From NCBI GenBank assembly GCA_905178155.1, contig CAJINV010000001.1, positions 672,637-736,636 of the forward strand: a stretch of DNA of 64,000 nt. The letters run 5' to 3'. The position numbers and the translations under genes are program-made. The notes under the pieces were generated by a model that saw nothing but the letters and a program-made list of their open reading frames with translations, had not been told where the DNA came from and searched no databases. Source of the DNA: Amoebophrya sp. A120. Its lineage: Eukaryota; Sar; Dinophyceae; Syndiniales; Amoebophryaceae. Each line of letters starts with the position of its first letter. The first letter of the stretch is position 1. Shown here piece by piece: positions 21,712-34,800 of the stretch.

Positions 21712-24700
21712 ATGGCGTTTGCAGTCGAGGGCTGTGTCGAGCCAGACGCCAGCACCGTTCGTTTCTCCAGTCGAGAAGGGGTTCGGAGCAAGAATTGCAG
21801 CCAGTCGTCACGGTCCAGACATCAAATTTTCCCACGCACGACCGGGAGCAGTGACAACAAGATGCTGTCACTTGTAGAACCCTCGCGGCAGGAGGACCTG
21901 CGTTTCTTGAGTGACGCGTCGAGTCTTGTTGACAGCAGTAGGGGAACAATGCATATGCAAGATGAAGCTGATCATGAAAATAGCTACAACGGAAGTCGTC
22001 AATCAGCGGGCGGAGCTGCATTTTCACCCTGTGGTCGTTTAGGGTTAACACCAGCTGCATCAAGGACCTCCGGTTGTACACTACCTGCAAAAAGGAGAAG
22101 TAGAAAGAGTAGAAACTTACTCCTGTCCAGGACAGCTACCGCGAGCTGTCTCGTCTGGACTGCCGGAATGGATCTCCACCAGTCCGTACGCGCCGACTCG
22201 TCGGAGTACCACGTGGACCTGACCTGCAAGGGCACGCAGCGGGAGTATATCCCACAGAAAAAAGCTGGCAGGGCATATTTGTAATGCAAAAATCAATACA
22301 CAGAAAAACAAAAATCTGCCATGGGCGGCCTCATAGCATGCTATTTAGGATATGCAATACAAATTTGTTTGTCAATTTATTTTTGCATTACAAATATGAC
22401 CTGCAAGCTTTTTTCTGTGTGATAGAGTACGAGGGCTGCGAAATCGAGCCCTGCGAAGTGAAAACCTGCATGGACTGCGTCTGGTCCGTATCAAATGTAA
22501 AAATGTCTGGGTCTGGAAGAGTGCAAGCCTTGTCATGCACATTTTGCATGACCCACGATGTCTGTGATGCCTGCCCTAGCATCACAATTTTTTTGACGGC
22601 TTTCTGATGCGTATCCTGCATGACAAGTGCCCTCTCCGTGTAGCACAAAATCGAATCCTCTTGCTGGTCATGCAACACAGATTTTTTTAGAATCCGACGA
22701 CAGCATCAGGAGTTGCATCCTTCCAGACCCAGACATTTTTGCATTCGATAGTCCGAATGGGCGCCGTATTCCGCCTGTACCTGCGAGGGCTTGCGCGAGC
22801 GCCACCGAGTCATCGCACAGCAGTCCAACAGTTGCGGGAAACCGTGCGACGGTACTACTATACTAGAAACTCGCTGTTGTGCTTGGCGGCGTCCGTGCTA
22901 GTAGACCACGGTGTGCTGACCACTTCTAGAGGAGACTCTCTAGTTGTGTTGTAACAAGCTTGCTCCTGCTCATATGCAGCCTGTCGTGCTGCAGTTCGTA
23001 GTTATCGGTTGGTCAACTGCAGCACTGCACTAATATGCAGAAGATGCCAACAAGTAGAAGTATCTTGCAAAACCCTCAACACCTCCTCAGCGGTGATCTT
23101 CGAACCACCACTCTCTTTGTCTACTTATCAGGCCCGAAAGTCGAGACTGCCACTTGCACGCCGGACTGTCACCACAATCCGCAGGACTGCGTGCTCTCGG
23201 AGTGGTCGAGCTGGTCGTCCTGCTCCAAGGACTGCGGGGGCGGGCAGAAAAACCGCACGCGCGTGGTGGTTACGGAGGCGGCGCATTTAGGCAAACCGTG
23301 CAGCGGCAGTCTGGTCGAGACCGAAGCCTGCAACGACGCGGCGTGCGTCGCCAAGCGGGACTGCGAACTTTCCTATTGGTCTTCCTGGGGGGAGTGCAGC
23401 AAGAGCTGCGGCGGCGGCCAGCAGAACCGCACGCGCACCGTGACGGCGACGGCGCTGGCGGGGGGGAAACCCTGTTCCGGCGGCCTGGTCGAGCTGCAGG
23501 CGTGCTCGCTGCCCAAGTGCGAGACGGACCTGGACTGCATCTGGAACGAGTGGCAGGAGTGGTCCGCGTGCTCGCGGTCCTGCGGCATCGGCTCGCGGGC
23601 GCGCAGCCGGATGATCGAGCAGGCGCCGCGGGGGCACGGCAAGCTCTGTATCCGATAAAAAAAAGCTGGCAGGGCATATTTGTAATGCAAAAATAAATAC
23701 ACAAAAAAATCCGCATTGCATATCCGAAACAGCATGCTATCTGGCTACCCATGACAAATTTTTCTGTGTATTTATTTTTGCATTACAAATATGCCCTGCC
23801 AGCTTTTTTCTCTGGGATACTCTGCGAGCCGCTGGACATGGTGGAGACCGCGGCCTGCGACATGGGCTTGTGCTATCCACAGAAATAAAATTCCTGTACA
23901 CATAAATACAAATATCGCGCCGGTTCCTGCATGACAAGAGAGAAGAGACTTGCTTTTGATTCTAGAAGTCACAGCATGGCAAGTCATGTTAGGTTACTCT
24001 CTAAGATTGGCGAAATTTGTGTATGCATGTCGTATTTTTATGGGAAATTTGTATTGCATATGTGCCACGAGGCCGTTGATTGCTTGTTCGAACCCTGGAC
24101 CAGTTGGGGCGAGTGCTCCAAATCCTGTCACGGCGTATTGATAATGTGCTGCGATGAACAAGATAGGTCATCATGTGATTACTATGGTGGATGCTAGATT
24201 GCGGTTGCCTCGCACCATCGACCGATCGTGAAAGCTTAATATTTCCAGAAAAAGAAAGGCATTAACGATGAAATCTGATTTCGAATCATTTTTCCTTCCC
24301 TTGACCACTGCTACCAGGTCCAAGAGCGCACGCGCCACATTGCAGTGTACCCAGCGCACGACGGCGCTGCGTGCGAAGGGAACCTGAAGGAGCTGCAGGG
24401 GTGCAACAACGAGGGTTGCATTGACGAATCGGAGAAGGTGCCGGTGAATTGCGAGCTGAGCGCCTGGAAGCCCTGGGCAGAGTGCTCCAAGAGCTGTGGA
24501 GGCGGGGAGCGTACACGGTCGCGCGAAGTGGTGCAGGAACCGAAGAACGGTGGGGACCCCTGCGACGGAGTGTTGGCAGAGATGGAGCCGTGCAACGTGG
24601 AGATCTGCCCCGAGGACGTCGTGCCAAAAATCGACCCGGTACTTACTCGCGCCGGGAGGCTTGCATGCTTCATTTTTGTGTCATGGAGCAGGAAGAACTA

Positions 24701-27700
24701 GAGCTACAGATAGTTTTTGGTGGCAATATCATATGAAAATCCGACCCGATCATACACTGACTTGTGTTCTTCCATTTTTACCTATTTACGCACAACCAGG
24801 TCGACTGCGCCTGGAGCGAGTGGGAGAGCTGGGGCCAGTGCAGTAACAGCTGCGGGGTCGGGCAGAAGTTTCGCAAGCGGCGCATAGTCCAACTGCCAAA
24901 CAACCTGGGAAAACCTTGTTCTGCGAATGACTCCATGGAGGTCGCGGAGTGCAATTTAGCATCGTGTTTGGGTAAGTCCGTGGTATTACTGTTTTAATAA
25001 AGCTGCTGCTTAAGATGCAGTGCCAAAGCCATTATTGTATGGGTATCCATTTTCATCATCAGCAGCAGCATCCATGTAGTTGTAGCGCATTTGTTTCTTT
25101 GATGAGCAAGAAAAACGAACTTTAACCGTTATTTGTCGAATGTTCTGTAGGGGCTGCAGAATATGCAAGTTTTTGTTCACTATCACTGCTTTGGAATCTT
25201 CATCATCAACACTGCTACAGCCGTCGACTGCGTCTGGTCTGAGTGGTCCGCTTGGTCCGATTGCACGTGCAGCGGTCTGCGGGAGCGCCACCGCGAGATT
25301 AGCCAGCACTATGCGGGAGACGGTAAGCCCTGCGAGGGCGCAAAAGTGGAGACCAAAGAGTGCCATGCAGATTGCTACCCGGACCCAATAGACTGCGTTC
25401 TCTCCGGCTGGGCGGACTGGTAAATTTAGTACTTACTACCGGAGAAATTACTACTGAGTATCGACTTGGTGGAGCTCACGCTGTACCGAAGAATGCTGCA
25501 GCTGCGATTCTTGTTTTGTTCCACAGCGTGTTTCTTTTTGTTGATCTTTACATACAACTCTCCCCTAAGTTGTACTCTTGTCTTCTATCCAAAGGTCGAC
25601 CTGTTCCCATCCCTGCGGGGGCGGGCAGAAGAAGCGCACGCGGAAGGTAAACACCTTGCCGCAGTACGGCGGCAAGGATTGCGCGTCCGGATTGGAAGAG
25701 GTCGCGCCCTGTAGCACGGAGCCCTGCGAGCATCCCAGCGACTGCGTGATGGGGGACTGGACGGACTGGGGCAAGTGTTCTGCCACCTGCGGGGGCGGAG
25801 AGCAGCACCGCGCGCGGAAAGTGGTGAAGGCCTCCAAGCACGGCGGCCGCCCGTGCAGCGACGAGACGAGCGAGGTGCGCGGCTGCGGCATGGACCCCTG
25901 CAAGGCCGCGGTGGACTGCCGCTGGGGCGAGTGGTCCGAGTTTGACGAGTGCAGCAAAACGTGCGGCGGCGGGCAGCGAACCCGAACCCGCCACGTCGAG
26001 ACCAGCCCGCGGAACGGCGGCAAGCTGTGCGACGCCTTAACCACCGAGGAGGTGGCGCCCTGCAACACCGAAAGCTGCGAGGAAAAGCAGCCCTGTCGTG
26101 ACGGGCAGTGGGGACCCTGGAGCCGATGGTAAGTCAAAAATTTTGAGGGGGTGTTGAAGAGAGTGACAGATGTTGAAAGTAGAAGAGTGTCTCATTGCGA
26201 ATATCAAACTCATAGGTCGACGAGTCAACGAGCCCCTGGCTCCGGGAAACGAAAATCAAAATCGAAAACAAAAACAATCTTTTGTCTAGGTCTCTCTGCT
26301 CCGCTACGTGCGGCGAAGGGTATCGTGTGCGGCATCGACAGGTTGGCGTTGAGCCGAACTACTGCGGTGCAGCGGCGCATGGCCAGTACGATCAGTACGA
26401 AAAGTGCAATCTGGGTCCCTGCAACACCGGAAAACAAGATTGCGAGTTTGGAGAGTGGTACTTACTACAACGTGCTGAATAAGTCTAGAGCAAGATTTTT
26501 ACTGCGTCCACTAATCGTGCGTTTGCATAGTTTTCGTTTGGAGAAACCTCTGAAATGGCCCACGATGACGTCGGTACTACGAATCAGAATCTTGTAAAAA
26601 GCGAATCCTAGAAATGAAATTAAAAAAAAAGCCGCATTATCTACTATGAAAATAAAGGCAAAAGTGGGAGCCCTGCAGCAGCAACTGCAATGGTATTCAC
26701 ACTCGCGAGCGGCTCGTAAGCCAATACGCCAAGGACGGTGGGTCCCCCTGTACGGGTGCCACGAAGCAAATAGGACCATGCAACACCGGACACTGCAAGT
26801 CGCTCGAGCCCGTGGACTGCGTACTCGGTGAGTGGTCAGCGTGGGACGAGTGCACCGCAGCCTGTGAGGGCGGCAGCCAGGCCCGGTCCCGCACAATCGT
26901 CGAGCTGCCGAAGCGCGGTGGTAAGCCCTGCGAGGGGGCGCTGGACGAAGTGCGGGCGTGCAACGAGGAGCGGTGCAGGGCGACGCAAGACTGCAAATGG
27001 AGCATCTGGGGCGAGTGGGGCAGCTGCTCCAAACCATGCGGGGGAGGTACTGAAGTTATTTCTTTTTATCGCATTTGGGGTGAGTTGGGTAGAATTTTTC
27101 AGCAGCGTGCCGTAGCGATGATTGTGCTACTGGCTTTGCGAAGATGAACCAATTTTTGCAAAGCGTCGGTCGGGAGGAGGAGTCAACAAAACTAGAAATG
27201 TAAAAAGAATTCTGGTCAACACATCGGCAGGCGAGCGCACGCGGTTTCGGCACATAATGAAGAACCCGCGGCACGGCGGCAAGGCGTGCGATGCGAAGGA
27301 GGCCGGGGAGATGGAACCCTGCAACGTGCACCACTGCGGGCACCGGGAGTACTGCGTGTGGAGCCACTGGGGCCAGTGGGGCGAGTGCAACAAGAGTTGC
27401 GGCAAGGGCACGCGGCACCGGCAGCGGAAGCTGGAGATCAGCATGAGCCACGCGGACGCGGAAACCGCGCTCTCCACGGGAATCTTCTCCGAAATAGCCT
27501 CGTCTTGGTCCTTATGCATTGCAAATATGTCAGGCTGGGTCTGGAAGCTTGTAATGCGCGTCAGTGAATAATAAGCATGCGCCATCCAGCATGACAGATT
27601 TTTTCGTGGCTCTGTGTTGTGTAGTCCGCATGAGAAGCTGCGTTTTTCCATGACAGACAACAGAGGCTGTGCGTGGCTACGCAATACAGAGCTCAGATTC

Positions 27701-27975
27701 ATGCCAGACTAGCATGACAAGTCTCGCAATCTTCCAGACCCAGACATGTTTGCACTGGATAGTCTCCCGGAAATTTCTACACCGCGGACCACCTGGCCTT
27801 CACCTTCCTGATCGGCATGGCCAGCAGCGTCATGGTGCTCTTCGTGATTTACCAAGGTGGGGTCCGACTCAGGAGAAGATCACAGGGCGACGACGATTCG
27901 TCAGCGGCAGCACTGTTCCTCGACGATGACCGACCACTCGCGCAGCCATTCGCGATGGCGTCGCCGGTGGAGTGA
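21712..27975 (+). CDS. TSP1-repeat type I membrane adhesin-like protein 1 (16 TSP1 repeats)
   Basis: Exons: 21712-22247, 22430-22488, 22756-22851, 23132-23648, 23825-23873, 24066-24134, 24318-24638, 24800-24971, 25221-25419, 25595-26128, 26290-26456, 26666-27046, 27231-27512, 27767-27975. Total 3591 nt, 1196 aa. Sixteen repeats of about 50-55 aa follow the TSP1 pattern (DCVLSEWSSWSSCSKDCGGG, basic strand, GKPC, six Cys). Repeats 1 and 8 are variants with CTCxGLRERHR. Repeat 16 lacks its last Cys and leads to one transmembrane helix (LAFTFLIGMASSVMVLFVIY) and a short acidic tail. WxxW and CxxS/TC sites suit C-mannosylation and O-fucosylation. In apicomplexans such proteins act in host adhesion and gliding; that role is inferred. 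The N-terminus (residues 1-150) shows no signal peptide, so the start is unsure. The 26457-26665 junction has no clean GT-AG reading. Confidence 0.85.
22248..22424 (+). mobile_element. Introner, family D (177 bp)
   Basis: Inverted ends TATCCCACAGAAAAAAGCTG and cttttttctgtgtgata, continuing through catatttgtaatgcaaaaat. The target duplication is GAGTA, exact. Excision gives T-Q-R-E-Y-E-G-C in frame. Same family as 23649-23819. Confidence 0.9.
22489..22750 (+). mobile_element. Introner, family A (262 bp)
   Basis: TATCAAATGTAAAAATGTCT start, agacatttttgcattcgata end. The target duplication is GTCCG, exact. It splits TSP1 repeat 1 inside its C-V-W-S-E-W motif; excision restores it. Confidence 0.92.
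23649..23819 (+). mobile_element. Introner, family D (171 bp)
   Basis: Long inverted repeat (aaaaaagctggcagggcata and its complement). The target duplication is CTCTG, exact. It lies in TSP1 repeat 4; excision gives G-K-L-C-E-P-L in frame. Confidence 0.92.
23874..24060 (+). mobile_element. Introner, family H (187 bp)
   Basis: Starts TATCCACAGAAATAAAATTC and ends gggaaatttgtattgcata. The target duplication is TGTGC, exact. It lies between TSP1 repeats 4 and 5; excision gives M-G-L-C-H-E-A in frame. Confidence 0.85.
27513..27761 (+). mobile_element. Introner, family A (249 bp)
   Basis: Starts TATGCATTGCAAATATGTCA and ends cagacatgtttgcactggata. The flanking 5-mers are GTCCT/GTCTC (two differences). 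It lies just before the transmembrane exon; excision gives S-S-W-S then S/P-G-N-F in frame. Confidence 0.82.
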
Positions 27976-28840
27976 GATGTTGAAATGCAGTGTGCAAGTA
28001 GCAAGAAAGGCGACGGCAATTATTCATGCCGGCCGGTTGTAGTGTGATTGTGAATGGCATAGTCGAGTTGAGTAGATTCACTGAAATTCAAAATACGTAG
28101 TCGACGGTCCATCTTCCATGTTGAGTCGTCTCCAGAAAGACCACACAAGAGAGGACGCTAGAACTTTCTATGCGTCGTCTTCCAGTATAGCTACAGAGAA
28201 ACACAGCAGCTTGTTATGGCAACCACACATGACGACTTTTTAATATGCGCCGGTGGCGGTTCTTTTGCGTCACCAGTCGTGCACGCAGGTCCGGCCAAGA
28301 GTGTACTTGAACCAAAGCCGCATGATTTTCCTAGTCTCGTGTGGATCCGTTGCCTCGTCCACGGCAGCGGGGTGGACCACTTGACAATCAAAGAACACAG
28401 AAGTAGATTCCTGCTCGCTGCATGGCGTTGGCGTCACGGACTGGACTTGCAGTTGATAAATCTCCTTCCCCAGCTGTTACTGGCGGCTGCGGTTGCGATC
28501 TGGTATGTTGGCAGCGGAGCCAATCCTGCGAGTTGTAAGTTGTCAACATTTGTGAAGACGAGTTGAGAAAGCCTTTGGCCATGCTCATCATGCTGTGAAA
28601 AGAACTTTGGGACGACGAGAGAAATTGGAATTGCTGCCCTGCGCTGAGCCAGAGCACCGTTTTTTTTTCAGCTGTGGGCGGCGGGCCACACGAATTGCTG
28701 AGAGAAAAAGGTTTTCGTCGTGGTGCTGTCTCCACCTTGGAACCACGTAAAGCTTGTTCTCTATCGAAACTGTGGTTCGGGCAGCTCCGAAAGCGGGAAA
28801 GCGCCGGCGCAGCTACGGGAATCCTCGTGATAGAAAAAAA
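27976..28840. other. Spacer between the two TSP1 genes
   Basis: About 865 bp. No frame with TSP1 or other protein character was seen. It presumably contains the 3' UTR of the first gene and the promoter of the second. Confidence 0.6.
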
Positions 28841-31800
28841 ATGGCGCGAAAGCCCAGGAAAAAGACCATGAGAGTGGCAACAGCGCTGCTTTTGGCGGGT
28901 GCGACGTCCACACGGCGGGCCGCCGCGGAGGAGAAAGCGGGCTTCACCTGCGAGGGGACACAGAAGGAAACAAAAGTCTGCAAGCAGCCCGACTGCATGG
29001 GCTCGCCATGTATCTATCTTTTTCCCGATGTTGTAGACTGATGACAGCAGAAGTTCCGGTGTATTTGTTCGGCGTGCTTTCATAATGCATAAGCATATGT
29101 GCTTGTTAAAGTTAATATCTTCATGTGTCACTCAATCTATCATATCTTGACAAAACCAACGCGCAAAGATCGTGAATGAAATTCCGAATCGAAGAAACTC
29201 GTAAAAACCCCACGACATCAGGCAAGGACTGCGTCTGGAGTGACTGGAGCCAGTGGGCGCCACCGACGTGTCTCGGGCTCTGTGAGCGGCACCGGGAAAT
29301 AGTATGCATCGCAAATATGTCTGGGTCTGGAAACTTGTTATGCAAGTCTGTGAACAATAATTGCTCTGTCTCTGTAATGCGCCGCCAAGCATGACAAGTT
29401 TTTTCGTGCTTCTGTGCTGCGTATTCCGCATGAGAAACTACGCTTTTGCATGACAGGCAAGAGGACCTCTTGGTGGCCACGCAATACAGAGTGCAGAGTC
29501 ATGCCGGACTAGCATGACAAATATCGCAGTCTTCCAGACCCAGGCATATTTGCATTTGATAAATAGCGGAGCACAACAATTTTTGCGGCGACCCCTGCCA
29601 CGGCCCCATGACAGAAACAAAATTTTGCCAGCCGGACTGCGATCCCCCGCCCGTGGACTGCGAGGTATCGGAGTGGTCGGATTGGTCTCTCTGCACGGAG
29701 CTCTGCGGCGGGGGGCAAACCTACCGGGAGCGGAAAGTGAAACAGTTCCCCAAGCACGGCGGCAAAATTTGCAGCACGGACCTGACGCAGACCAAGCCCT
29801 GCAACCAGAAGAGCTGCAACACCCCGCAGGACTGCGTGCTAGGCGACTGGGGCGCGTGGGACACCTGCAGCGCGAGTTGCGAGGGGGGCGTGCGGAAGAG
29901 GAAACGACACATCGTATTGTAAGGAAAAATCCCCCCTCCCCATATCGAAAAAGTATGATTCCGAAAATTTGTGTTGCTGATTTGAGACCACAAATCACGT
30001 CTGTCTTGCAAGAAGACAAGTGCAGAAGCTTCCGCTCCATTATGGAAGCGATTTGGCATGCTGTTGCGCCTAGGGGGCAGCCGTTTGTAATGCTAAGCAA
30101 CTAGACCCAAACACCCCTACCTAGGCCGAGGATCTGGCTGCGCTGCCTCACTGCAAGACAAATCAGATTTGTGTACGCAGATCCGGCATCAGAAACTTCG
30201 TTTTGATATGGGGAGGGGGGATTTTTCCTTTTGATACATCGAGGCCGTGGCGATGTTCGGCGGGGTGCCGTGCCAGGGCGAGCTCGAACAGGTGGAGGAG
30301 TGCATATGGGGCTCTCAAACGTTACATTCTCAACTGTTACATGATTTGTCATGCAAAAACGCTATCACTTTTCACAATTTCAAACCTTCTCCGCATGACA
30401 AGTTCTCGACACGCTAGATAGCATTGTAATCTGCTCCAAACCTGTAATGCAAAAGGAGCAAGCTTTTCCCTTTCACTTTTGCCATTCTTGCATTACAAAT
30501 TTCATGTAACAGTTGAGAATGTAACAGTTGAGAGCTCCATAGTGCAACGAGCAAGCGTGCATCTCAGCAGTAGACTGCTCGTGGGGCGAGTGGGGCTACT
30601 GGAGCGACTGCTCAGCATGTAAGTAGTATTCATGTGTTTCTTTTCCGGTTTTTCGGCTCAAGTACACAGTTTGAAGATCATTCTGTCATACTTGGGACTG
30701 TGTCGTGCTGCATGATCATACTAGCTTACAACTACACCTCCTCGTTTTCTACTCTACAGCGTGTGACGGTGGCGAGCAGACCCGCATGCGATTGATAGAC
30801 ATCGCGCCCAAGAACGGCGGGAAGCTTTGCTCCGTCGATATCGTAAGGAAAAATCCCCCCTCCCCATATCGAAAACGTACCCGTCTGAAAATTTGCGATG
30901 CGCATTTGCGACCTCAAATCCTGTCTGTCTTGCAAGAAGGCAAGTCCAGAAAGCGTTCCGCATTTTGCAGGCAGTTTGTGATGCTGTTTGGCTTAGAGCA
31001 TACACGTTTGCAATGCTAGGCGCCTACGTCAAAACCTCTCGACTGAGGCTTGGCATATGCCTGCACTCCTCTACTGCAAGACAAATCTGAGTTGTGTATG
31101 GAAATCCAGCATCAGAAACTTCGTTTCGATAGGGGGAGGGGGGATTTTTCCTCACAATAGTCGAGGATATGGTGGAGGTGCAACCCTGCAACCGACTCCC
31201 TTGCAAGGGACCCTTAGGGACTTAGGGACCTGAGGTCCAGAAAGCAGCCTAAAACGAACTCTAAAACGCATGGTATGCTCGCAAAATGGCCGACCATTTT
31301 ACCCCCCCCCCCATTTGGGCCCCCCCAGAGTGCTTCGGCGGCTTCGGGGCTTCGGGGTCCCTTGCCGTCACTTGCCAACAAGTGTGGGCTCTTGATGGTC
31401 GAATATAGTTCGTTAGCCGATAGCGGATGCCACGGACAAGTGGCATCTAGGGGGCCAAAAATTTCCGCATGCGTGTCCTCCACGCGGGCGGCCCCTGGGG
31501 CGCTGCTGTCGTTATCCATCAGGGAAAGTTGAAGCGGGCACTTCGATTTTCCTTCGATGAGGTAAAGTTGAAATGGCCAACTCAAATTTCCTTCGATGAG
31601 GGAAAGTTGAACTTCAATTTTCCTTCGATGATGGAAAGTTGAAGTGCCCATTTCAAATTTCCTTCGATCATGGAAAGTTGAAGCGGCCACTTCGAATTTC
31701 CTTCGATGAGGGAAAGTTGCAGCGGCCATTTCAAATTTCCTTCGATGGGGGAAGGTTGAAGCGGTCGCGTCGATTTTCCTTCGATGAGGGAAATGCGAAG

Positions 31801-34800
31801 TGGCCACTTCAAATTTCCTTCGAAGAGGGACATTTGAAGTGGCCATCTTAAATTTCCTTGCTTCGATGAGGGAAAGTTGAAATGGCAATTGCGAACTTCC
31901 TTTGATGAGGGAGCGTTGAAGTTAGTGGGCACTTCGATTTTCCTTCGATGGGGGAAAGTTGAAGGGCCCATTTCAAATTTCCTTCGATCATGGAAAGTTG
32001 AAGCGGCCACTTCGAATTTCCTTCGATGTGCGGGCGCGCGGTGCTCGTTTGCCTTCGAATCGATGCAACGCCATTGGCTGCGTATGGAGTGAGTGCGCGC
32101 GCGAATTTTTTTTTGGTTCTATGGCTCTCATTCACTACAATCATATATAGTAAGTGTATAAAAGTAGAGAACAGTGCGCAGAAATCGAGCATACCATGTG
32201 GATTGGATAGCATTAGCAGCTACGAGAATAGGGCAAGGTCCGTAAGTCCCTGAAGTCCCTAACGCTAGGTCCCTAAGCTCCCAAATTTTTAGCCTTCTAT
32301 ATAGGATATGGTGGAGGTGCAACCCTGCAACCGACTCCCTTGCGGGACCGTAGTGGACTTATTGTGAGGAAAAATCCCCCCTCCCCATATTGAAAAGGTA
32401 TGTTTCCAAAAATTTGTGTTGCGGATTTGAGGTCACAAATCACATCTGTCTTGCAAGAAGACAAGGGCAGAAGCTTCGCCCCATTATGGAAGCGATTTGT
32501 CATGCTGTTGGGCCTAAAGGGGAGCCGTTTGCCATGCTGAACAACTAGACCCATACGCCCCTACCTAGCCTGGGGATCTGGCCGCCATGCCTCCCTGCAA
32601 TACAGAGCTGATTTGTGGCCACAAATCAGCATCACAAATTTCCGTTTTGGTATGGGGAGGGGGGATTTTTCATTTTGATAGGACTGCGCCTTCAGTTCCT
32701 GGACTTATTGGTCCGATTGCAACGCACCCTGCAACGGGCTGCGAAATCGAACCAGGGAGGTCACCGCGTACCCGGAGTTCGGCGGCAATGCCTGCGACGG
32801 ACCGCTCAAGGAAGTCGAATCGTATAGTACTTTTGATTGTCTCAACATACTCGTCCTATGCCACTGAAAAAAGGAGCAATCGTGATTTATCGATGTAGCA
32901 GAAGAAGTGGGCGCATGTTAGCTTTGCTAATGCGTAGAGCAGAATTTGACTCTGCGCCAGAACTACATACACCCAGGTGCAACACCGAGAAATCGCTTTG
33001 TATCGATGAACCGCCGGAGCCGGTGGACTGTGTGTTCGACTCCTGGAGCTATTGGAGCAAGTGCAGCAAAACCTGCGGCACCGGCGTGCAGCACCAAACA
33101 CGGGACATCAGCACGCCCGCGAAACACCTTGGCAAGCCCTGCCAGGGCGAAACCCTGCGCGTGCTATCAAATGTAAACATGTCTGGGTCTGGAAGGATGT
33201 AACCTGTGATGCGCATTTCAGAACACACAAAAATCTTTCATGCATAGGTAGCAAAAGCTGCTCACTTTCTGTCACCAAAATGGGGGATTTGTCATGCGGG
33301 TTCGGCATTGCGTAAGCTTCTCGAAACCTGTGATGCTAGCGCTTCCATGCCAGACCTTCTGTGTCATGCCGAAACAGCATGACTCTTCCAGACCCAGACA
33401 TTTTTGCATTTGATACGTGCGCCCCTGCAACGAAGACCCCTGCATCGAGCCGCCGCACGAGAGGCAAAACTGTGCCTACGAAGAGTGGGGCTACTGTATG
33501 ACAATGAAAAACGCCTCCACCCCCGAACTTGGGAGCATTTGTATTGCAAACTTTTCCAAATGAAACATTCGCCCTCTTGCATCTATCAGCATCACAGATT
33601 TCCGATCGTAAATAGCAAAAATTTGTATTGCAAAAGACCCCAGCAAAAGCGGCGCTTGTCATGCAAGCGATGCGACACACGCCTTGACTCTGCATCAGAA
33701 ACGTGGCTCATACTCCTTTCATGCATGACAAAAAGTTTTCGTTTGGAAACTTTGCATCACAAATTTTTCCAACTTTGGGGGTGGGGGCATTTTTCCTCGC
33801 GATATACTGGTCGGAGTGCACCGTCAGTTGCGGCGGGGGACAGAAGCAGAGAAAACGAGGCATTTCCCAGTACCCGAACAAATACGGGACGCCCTGCGCG
33901 CGCGAGTCTACGCTCGAGATCGCGGAGTGCAACACCAAGGAGTGCTACTGCCAAAATTGCGTCTGGGGTACTACAGTTAGACAAGCTGGTTGAGAATGTT
34001 GATAAACCACTTCTTTTCTAGAACAAAAAATTTTTGGGTACGTCAACGAATTCTGATGCGGAGCCAGAAAGGTCGTGGAACCACCAAGGAACCACAACCT
34101 CCAGAGGTAAGTACTAACTTGCTTTTGGTTCGGCATGCAAAGTAGTAGACTACACTTCTGAACAACAAAGCACATGAATTACATCCTCTATCGCATTATA
34201 TCTCGCAGGCGACTGGTCGGAGTTCGGGGCCTGCACGTGCGAGGGTCTGCAGGAGCGCCACCGCAAGGTCGCGATTCAACGAGACCCCTGTGGCGATCCC
34301 TGTGTGGGCGCCAAGGTGGAGACGCAAACTTGCAAACCCGACTGCATAAAAGAGCCGGTCGACTGCAAAATCGGAGAATGGGGCTATTGGAGCTTCTGCT
34401 CCAAAGACTGCGGCGGGGGGCAGAAGGTGCGGACCCGGGAAATAGAAGTGCCGGAGAAAAACGAAGGAAAGCCATGCGGTAGAGAAGATGTGGTTTCGTT
34501 TGTTTGGCTCTAGTATCGTTCCAACTGTTTGATGGTATCTGATGTCTCTCGAATGACAACCGTGTGATGCATTTAGATTTAGATCGAAAATCTTAATAAC
34601 CAAACGCGCATCTTCACCCCCATAATAGGCGAGCAAGACGTGAAGCAAATCGCGCCTTGCAACGAGGCACCGTGCAAGGAGAAACAGGATTGCGTTCTGA
34701 GCTACTGGACGGACTGGACTTCGTGTTCGCAGACGTGTGGTGGCGGCCAACAGTACCGAACACGAGAGGTGGAAACCCCGGCGAGCGCGGGCGGCACGCC

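Noticed and set aside
28216-28566. 116-codon frame between the two TSP1 genes
   Set aside because: No TSP1 or signal-peptide character and no in-frame link to either neighbour.
30640-30665. Spliced-leader-like ttttcggctcaag
   Set aside because: Only a partial resemblance to the dinoflagellate leader 3' end, located inside an intron, with no donor context.
31582-32010. Reverse-strand repetitive protein (F-P-S-S-K type repeats)
   Set aside because: It is only a translation of the tandem array; no start context or flanking exon supports it.
31550-32030. Regularly spaced repeats that might suggest a CRISPR array
   Set aside because: Units are contiguous, imperfect tandem copies of about 39 bp without unique spacers, in a eukaryotic intron; they are a minisatellite.
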